Of a stretch of DNA of 14,085 nucleotides, positions 13,666 to 14,085 are shown piece after piece. The stretch is taken from the NCBI GenBank assembly GCA_964390805.1, contig CAYMKL010000164.1, positions 1-14,085 on the forward strand. The letters run 5' to 3'. The notes beneath the pieces were generated by a model. The model saw only the letters and a list, made by a program, of their open reading frames with translations, was not told where the DNA came from and made no database searches. A program made the translations under genes and the position numbers. Source of the stretch: CAYMKL01 sp964390805. Lineage in GTDB: Bacteria > Chloroflexota > Anaerolineae > VGOG01. Each line of letters begins with the position of its first letter. The first letter of the stretch is position 1.

Positions 13666-14085
13666 CTTGAGTTAGGCGTAGTGCTGGTTGATACTCAAGA
13701 GGACATCTCGAGTCGGTTGCGTGCGGCCTTTGAGCACGGAATTCGCAGACTGCCTTCGGCTGATAGCACTAAGCCTATGTTTCGCACTTTTCAAACCGAA
13801 TAGAGAGCGAAGTTTGTCCTGCCACAGGGCATGAATACCGCATCTGACGCACGTAGGGTGAAAGTTCAGGCCACGACGGGGTCGCTTCTGGTGGTGTTGA
13901 GGGTGAATTGGGCTTTCCTCCTGCTCCTGGGCGCATTTCACCCTTCCCGATGGCTCGGGCCTATGCGGCAATCTGCTGTCGCCTTGGCGGCGGCAAGACC
14001 AGGGGCTGGATGTGCCCATCAGGGAGCAGCGAGTGAGGCCAGCGGGGGAGTCGGAGTTCCGCCAGGACGTGGGCTAAGATCACCA
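13666..14085. other. Region without a confident gene
   Basis: This 420-bp stretch holds the right inverted-repeat copy (13768-13818) and no convincing gene. Three open frames cross it. A - strand 115-residue frame (13672-14019) has no family features. A + strand frame from ATG 13831 stays open to the window end but is compositionally unlike protein. A - strand frame from the window end to 13775 (HVLAELRLPRWPHSLLPDGH) is broken once by TAG at 13961-13963 and could be a decayed coding remnant. It runs into the repeat itself. Confidence 0.4.
13768..13818 (-). repeat. Inverted repeat, right copy (51 bp)
   Basis: On the - strand this copy reads GACAAACTTCGCTC onward to AGGCTTAGT and matches 4-54 at 48 of 51 positions. 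It lies 103 bp after the small membrane protein gene. Together the copies bracket about 13.8 kb. The flanking sequence beyond the 51 bp does not match on the inner side (the left copy continues TATGAGG, the right copy GCTATC), which fixes the inner boundary. Confidence 0.8.

Noticed and set aside
13672..14019. 115-residue open frame on the - strand as a gene
   Set aside because: It has no ribosome site that I can see and no recognisable domain, and it crosses the inverted repeat. A competing frame in the same stretch is at least as protein-like.

Overview
The window looks like a chromosomal piece of an uncultured Chloroflexota bacterium, most likely from the Anaerolineae side. This is an inference from style rather than from a marker gene. 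The clues are a Pro/Thr-rich extracytoplasmic stalk of the TPTP/PRPT type, an RRXRR-like leader fused to QueH, a dockerin-type calcium-binding module outside any cellulosome context, and many small palindromic dispersed repeats. All recognisable genes lie on the + strand.

Layout. (1) 1-296: one arm of a 51-bp inverted repeat, then a small YgiT/MqsA-like antitoxin-family protein without its zinc finger. (2) 311-2480: a tight queuosine cluster, queH (with an extra N-terminal domain), a two-helix DUF2905 membrane protein, and queA. Both que genes carry an in-frame peptide insertion built on the same short dispersed repeat. (3) 2492-5820: two strong sigma70-type promoters, then a XerC/D tyrosine recombinase, a trimeric-type purine nucleoside phosphorylase, and two unrecognised membrane-anchored proteins. 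One of these has a P/T stalk and an Ig-like outer domain; the other has a coiled coil. (4) 5821-6320: a 500-bp regulatory and repeat region with three palindromes, four roughly helically spaced copies of a 13-20 bp element, a clear promoter, and a leader hairpin that overlaps a possible 21-codon upstream ORF. (5) 6321-13310: a 2329-residue secreted Rhs/YD-repeat giant with a SpvB/TcB-like front, a carbohydrate-binding-like insert, a dockerin inserted next to the Rhs core, and a 244-residue C-terminal tip of lower GC. (6) 13366-13665: a two-helix membrane protein just after the tip, the best immunity-protein candidate. (7) 13666-14085: no confident gene, but the second arm of the 51-bp inverted repeat.

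How it fits together. The left half is housekeeping: tRNA queuosine modification, chromosome-dimer-type recombination and purine salvage. The right half reads as an accessory locus: a Sec-exported, calcium-binding Rhs shell that would present or deliver a variable C-terminal domain, with a small membrane protein encoded next to it. The most interesting parts are the dockerin inserted next to the Rhs core, the hydrophobic low-GC tip paired with a 2-TM protein, and the covarying dyad repeats upstream of the Rhs promoter. No transposase, CRISPR array, tRNA or rRNA gene was seen.
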